NCBI GenBank assembly: GCA_964589935.1
Contig: CAZPVD010000002.1
Span: 124,001 to 188,000 of the forward strand
From: VHCN01 sp964589935
GTDB lineage: Bacteria; Verrucomicrobiota; Verrucomicrobiia; Limisphaerales; VHCN01
Reading direction: 5' to 3'
Length of the DNA stretch: 64,000 bases
The notes under the pieces were generated by a model, which made no database searches, was not told the origin of the DNA, and saw only the letters and a list, made by a program, of their open reading frames with translations. This document shows, in pieces, positions 60,528 to 64,000 of the stretch. The position numbers and the translations under genes are program-made. Numbering within the stretch: the stretch's first letter is position 1; every line of letters begins with the position of its first letter.

Positions 60528-61940
60528 TCACGCGGCGGCCGCAGCGACGACGACGGGCTTGATGGCGGGTTTGCTGGCACGGAGGAGAATTTCAACGCCT
60601 TCACGCGCGGCTTCAACTTTCAGTTTGCCGTCGAGGTTGCTGGCAAGCTGGCGACCGTGCGCGGCCATTTGCGCGATTTTGGTGTCGTCGTGGCCGGGAT
60701 CGTGATGGAAAAGGAAAAGCTGCCGCGCGCCGGCAGCGTGCGCGACGGCGACCGCGTCGTCCACGCACGAATGGCCCCAGCCGACATGCTTGAGGTATTC
60801 CTGATCGTCGTATTGCGCGTCCAAGATGAGCACGTCCACGTCGCGCAGGAACTCGATGAGCTTGCGGTCCTGGCCGCGGGCATATTCGATCTGCGTCTCG
60901 GCCTCCTTCTCGCTCATGATGCCGGACTGGCTCTTGAGGCGCGTGAACAATTCGTTGTCGGGCAGGAAGGCGATGGAGCCGGCGCTGGTGAACAGGCGGT
61001 AACCCACGCAGATGCCGGGATGATTCATGAACTGGGCCTGAACACGAACGTGGCCGACGTTGAACTCGAGGTCTTTCTGTTCCTGAATGGCGATGTTGCC
61101 GGGCATTTCCTGCATTGAGATCGGGAAGTAAGGACTTTCCATCTGGCTGGCGAGAGTTTGCTCGAGGCCTTTGCGCGCGCCCTCGTAGCCGAGGATGCGG
61201 ATGCGGTTGCGCGGATCGTAGGCGGGCACGAAAAACGGGAAGCCCTGAATGTGATCCCAGTGTGTGTGCGTAACGAGAACCGTGATGTCGAGCGCCCGTT
61301 CGGGATAGCGCGCCGCCCATTCGAGGCCCAGCGGACGAATGCCCGTGCCCGCATCGAGGATGATGTGCTCACCGTCGGCTTCGACTTCGACGCACGACGT
61401 GTTGCCGCCGTAGTAGGCTGTCGCCGGCCCGGGTGTCGGAATCGAGCCGCGCACACCCCAGAATTTCAGGCGCACAGGCCGGTCTGGGACGGCATCCCGA
61501 ACTTTCGGCTCCAGACCCAGATCATCCCTCGAAATCTGGCTCGTGCGGCTTTGGAATGTCGTTCCACTCGGCCCGCCGCTGGTAAGGCTCTCGACGAGCC
61601 GCAGCATTTCATCGGGATCAATCGGCTTCGTGAGATAATCGTCGGCGCCGGCTTCAAATGCGTTCTGCCGGTCGCTGGCGTAAGTGCTCGCGGTGCTGAT
61701 GACGATCTTGGTGTGGCGCACCTCGTCGCTGCGGGCGCGGATCGCGCGGCAGACCTGGAAGCCGTTGCAGCGCGGCATCATCAGGTCGCAGACGATGACC
61801 TCCGGCTTGTGCTCCGCGATCATCGCGAGGCCCACCTCGCCGTCCTCGGCCTGAAGCACACGCCAGCCAGCCTTCTTGAAGGCCCATTGGACGACCAAGC
61901 GGGCGCCGCGGTCGTCATCAATGACCAGAACGGTTTTCAT
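60528..61940 (-). CDS. Receiver domain fused to a metallo-beta-lactamase-fold hydrolase
   Basis: The 470-residue protein has an N-terminal response-regulator receiver (1-120): Asp9/Asp10, phosphorylation Asp52 in VIVCDLMMPRCNGF, Ser/Thr at 82-83 and Lys105 in DYLTKPI. A linker of about 30 residues follows. The metallo-beta-lactamase-like domain begins VRLKFWGVRGSIPTPGPATAYYGGNTSCVEVEADG. Its metal motif HTHWDH is at 225-230, with further ligand candidates His307, Asp374 and His412. The domain is of the RNase Z/PhnP-like phosphodiesterase type. No DNA-binding domain is present, so phosphorylation may control hydrolysis of a small molecule or RNA. No histidine kinase is adjacent. ATG 61940 is preferred to a TTG at 61985. 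Confidence 0.9.
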   Translation of the reverse strand: MKTVLVIDDDRGARLVVQWAFKKAGWRVLQAEDGEVGLAMIAEHKPEVIVCDLMMPRCNGFQVCRAIRARSDEVRHTKIVISTASTYASDRQNAFEAGADDYLTKPIDPDEMLRLVESLTSGGPSGTTFQSRTSQISRDDLGLEPKVRDAVPDRPVRLKFWGVRGSIPTPGPATAYYGGNTSCVEVEADGEHIILDAGTGIRPLGLEWAARYPERALDITVLVTHTHWDHIQGFPFFVPAYDPRNRIRILGYEGARKGLEQTLASQMESPYFPISMQEMPGNIAIQEQKDLEFNVGHVRVQAQFMNHPGICVGYRLFTSAGSIAFLPDNELFTRLKSQSGIMSEKEAETQIEYARGQDRKLIEFLRDVDVLILDAQYDDQEYLKHVGWGHSCVDDAVAVAHAAGARQLFLFHHDPGHDDTKIAQMAAHGRQLASNLDGKLKVEAAREGVEILLRASKPAIKPVVVAAAAA

Positions 61941-62023
61941 TATTGGGCTCCCCGACATCCTGCGTCCGGCGGAATAAAAAGACAAGCGGGGAAAACCACC
62001 ATCCCGATTGGCCTGAAAATCGC

Positions 62024-63985
62024 CTAAACACGCCCGTGAACCAGCGTTTCCACAACGGTGGGATCGGCCAGCGTCGAGGTGTCGCCTAGGTTCTCCGTCT
62101 CGCCCTCAGCAATCTTGCGCAGGATGCGGCGCATGATCTTGCCGGAGCGCGTCTTGGGCAGCCCGTCGGTGAATTGGATTTTTTCCGGCACGGCGTGCGG
62201 GCCGAGGATGTCGCGGACCTTTTGGTTGATTTCCTTGTGGATTTGTTCGCTCGCCGCGATGCCGGTCTTGAGCGTGACGTAGGCGTAAATGGCAAAGCCT
62301 TTGATGTCGTGCGGATAACCGACCACCGCCGCCTCGGCCACTGCCGTGTGCGCTCCGATTGCACCCTCAACCTCGGCCGTGCCGATGTTGTGGCCGGACA
62401 CGATGAGGATGTCGTCCACGCGGCCGGTGATCCAATAATAGCCGTCAGGATCGCGCCAGCAGCCGTCGCCGGTGAAATATTTTCCGAGGAAGCGCCTGAA
62501 ATAAGTGTCCACGAACCGCTGGTGATCGCCGAAGACGGTGCGCATCTGGCCGGGCCAGCTCGCCTTCAAACACAAATTGCCGCGCACGTCGTTGCCGAGA
62601 AGTTCATTGCCCTGGTCGTCCACCACGGCGGGCTGCACGCCGGGCAATGGCAGCGTGGCGGAACCGGGCTTAGTCGGGATCGCGCCGGGCAATGGCGTAA
62701 TCAAAATGCCGCCGGTCTCGGTCTGCCACCATGTGTCCACGATGGGACAGCGCGATTTGCCGACGACCTTGAAATACCAGTTCCACTCCGGCTCCTTGAT
62801 CGGCTCGCCGACGGTCCCGAGCAGGCGCAGCGAACTCAAGTCATGCAGGTTCGGCCATTTATCGCCTTCCTTCATCAGCGCGCGCAACGCCGTCGGCGCG
62901 GTGTAGAAGATGTTCACCTTGTGCTTCGCCACGACCTGCCAGAAGCGCCCGTAATCGGGGAAGTTCGGCACGCCCTCGAACATCAGCGTCGTGGCACGGT
63001 TCGCGAGCGGGCCGTAGATGATGTAGCTGTGGCCGGTGATCCAGCCGATGTCCGCCGTGCACCAGTAGATGTCGCCGGGGTTGTAGTCGAAGACGTAGTG
63101 ATGCGTATAGGCCGCATAGGTGAGATAGCCGCCCGTCGTGTGAAGCACTCCCTTGGGCTTACCGGTGGAACCGCTGGTATAAAGGATGAAAAGCGGGTCT
63201 TCCGCGTCCATAACCTCGGGTGCGCAGGTCGGCGCAGCGGCACCGAGCGCGTCGTGCCACCACACATCGCGGCCCGCCTGCATCTCGACGGGCGTGCCGG
63301 TGCGGCGGACAACGAGGATTTTTTCCACGCTCGGCGTTCGCGGCGCGGCCTTGTCGGCGTTAGCCTTCATCGGGATGTCGTGCTTCACGCCACGCACGCC
63401 GGTGTCCTGCGTGATGATGACTTTGCAGCCGGAGTCGTTGATGCGCGTGACGAGGCTTTCAGCGGAGAACGCGCCGAACACGACCGAATGCACCGCGCCG
63501 ATGCGCGCGCACGCGAGCACCGCGACGGCTAGCTCGGGAATCATCTGCAAATAAATGCACACGCGGTCGCCCTTGTGGACGCCGAGCGCCTTGAGCGCGT
63601 TGGCCGCGCGCTGCACCTGCTGGTGAAGCTCGCGATACGTCACGCGGCGCGACTCGTCGGGATTGCTGCCCTCCCAGATCAGCGCCGTCACGTCGCCGTG
63701 GCCAGCCTCGACATGGCGGTCCACGCAGTTGTAACAGGCGTTGAGTTTGCCGCCGATGAACCACTCGATGCTGACGTTGTCGCGGTAGTTCACATCGGAG
63801 AGCTTGCTCCACTTCTGCTGCCACGCGAGCCGGTTCGCCTGTGCGGTCCAGAACTTCTCCGGGTCGCGGATGGATTCGTCGTAAAGCGCGCGATACTCGG
63901 CGAGCGACTTGACGTGCGCGCGGGCGGAGGCTGCTGCGGGCGGCTGAAAAACAGGAATCTCGGCGGCGGACTTGGTCTGGCTCAT
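62024..63985 (-). CDS. acs: Acetyl-CoA synthetase
   Basis: The enzyme makes acetyl-CoA from acetate, ATP and CoA through an acetyl-adenylate. The 653-residue length fits AMP-forming Acs. Visible blocks are NACYNCVDRHVEAGHGD and AKVIITQ-like CKVIITQDTGVRG. The P-loop is FILYTSGSTGKPKGVLHT, followed by CTADIGWITGHSYIIYGPL. TWWQTETGGILITPLPGA and ITGRVDDILIVSGHNIGTAEVEGAI come next, then the C-terminal catalytic lysine in LPKTRSGKIMRRILRKI (a target of acetylation in other bacteria). It starts at ATG 63985, only 15 bases from the window edge. It is co-directional with the receiver/hydrolase gene, 83 bases apart. Confidence 0.97.
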   Translation of the reverse strand: MSQTKSAAEIPVFQPPAAASARAHVKSLAEYRALYDESIRDPEKFWTAQANRLAWQQKWSKLSDVNYRDNVSIEWFIGGKLNACYNCVDRHVEAGHGDVTALIWEGSNPDESRRVTYRELHQQVQRAANALKALGVHKGDRVCIYLQMIPELAVAVLACARIGAVHSVVFGAFSAESLVTRINDSGCKVIITQDTGVRGVKHDIPMKANADKAAPRTPSVEKILVVRRTGTPVEMQAGRDVWWHDALGAAAPTCAPEVMDAEDPLFILYTSGSTGKPKGVLHTTGGYLTYAAYTHHYVFDYNPGDIYWCTADIGWITGHSYIIYGPLANRATTLMFEGVPNFPDYGRFWQVVAKHKVNIFYTAPTALRALMKEGDKWPNLHDLSSLRLLGTVGEPIKEPEWNWYFKVVGKSRCPIVDTWWQTETGGILITPLPGAIPTKPGSATLPLPGVQPAVVDDQGNELLGNDVRGNLCLKASWPGQMRTVFGDHQRFVDTYFRRFLGKYFTGDGCWRDPDGYYWITGRVDDILIVSGHNIGTAEVEGAIGAHTAVAEAAVVGYPHDIKGFAIYAYVTLKTGIAASEQIHKEINQKVRDILGPHAVPEKIQFTDGLPKTRSGKIMRRILRKIAEGETENLGDTSTLADPTVVETLVHGRV

Positions 63986-64000
63986 AATCTTCGCAATCTT

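Noticed and set aside
60511..60540. CGGCCG repeats near the convergent ends of dnaG and the receiver/hydrolase gene
   Set aside because: A hairpin is possible, but it overlaps coding bases, lacks a T-run, and such words are expected by chance in this GC-rich DNA.
1..64000. CRISPR arrays, rRNA, tRNA, prophage or transposase genes
   Set aside because: No regularly spaced repeats, rRNA-like or tRNA-like text, integrase or transposase motifs were noticed by eye. A dedicated scan would be needed to exclude a tRNA.

Overview
The window is a 64 kb piece of a high-GC (roughly 63-65%) bacterial chromosome. It is densely coded on both strands, with about 49 protein genes and no gap over 300 bases. I infer a Verrucomicrobiota member, probably of the Pedosphaera/Limisphaera type. 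The grounds are secreted FG-GAP, DUF1501, sulfatase, sialate O-acetylesterase and CotH/lamin-tail proteins of the kind common in PVC bacteria, plus LptF (an outer membrane), SPFH-rich operons and mostly Shine-Dalgarno-free starts. I saw no rRNA, tRNA, CRISPR array, integrase, transposase or prophage genes.

Layout. 1-4521: partial FG-GAP protein, rsfS, a PUR-type nucleic-acid-binding protein, a DUF4149 membrane protein and LptF. 4580-9664: exported-glycan island with two tandem sialate O-acetylesterase paralogues, a low-GC orphan and a sialidase-like protein. 9654-23853: mostly housekeeping (speA, Nif3, methyltransferase, YfhO-like protein, tRNA-dihydrouridine synthase, leuB, a yeast-type cytosine deaminase, alr, an FMN reductase, rph, a histidine phosphatase, prmA).

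23912-36118 is the most striking part. Eight co-directional, tightly packed genes encode an ABC-2 permease, three different SPFH/Band 7 proteins, a P1B metal ATPase, an ABC ATPase, a second permease with an N-terminal DUF2628-like domain, and a membrane-anchored FKBP-type prolyl isomerase. One SPFH protein and the P1B ATPase that follows it both begin with histidine-rich metal-binding-like tails. I read this as one envelope system linking metal transport, membrane-microdomain scaffolds and ABC export. I do not know of a description of it as a unit.

36122-45784: HpnA-like epimerase, sulfatase, a giant lamin-tail/CotH protein and a Suv3/Ski2-like helicase with a CX2CX5C cysteine cluster. 45901-48559: ECF sigma operon with two membrane proteins. 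48578-50749: an acyl-carrier-protein-like membrane protein whose ACP halves look swapped, and an aldehyde dehydrogenase. 50841-53441: LolD/FtsX/DUF3299 operon. 53456-58691: DUF1501 and DUF362 proteins, a TPR lipoprotein and CvpA. 58696-63985: dnaG, a receiver/metallo-beta-lactamase fusion and acs.

All assignments come from reading translated sequence and recognising family motifs. No database search was run. Start codons were chosen by eye, often trimming long upstream extensions.
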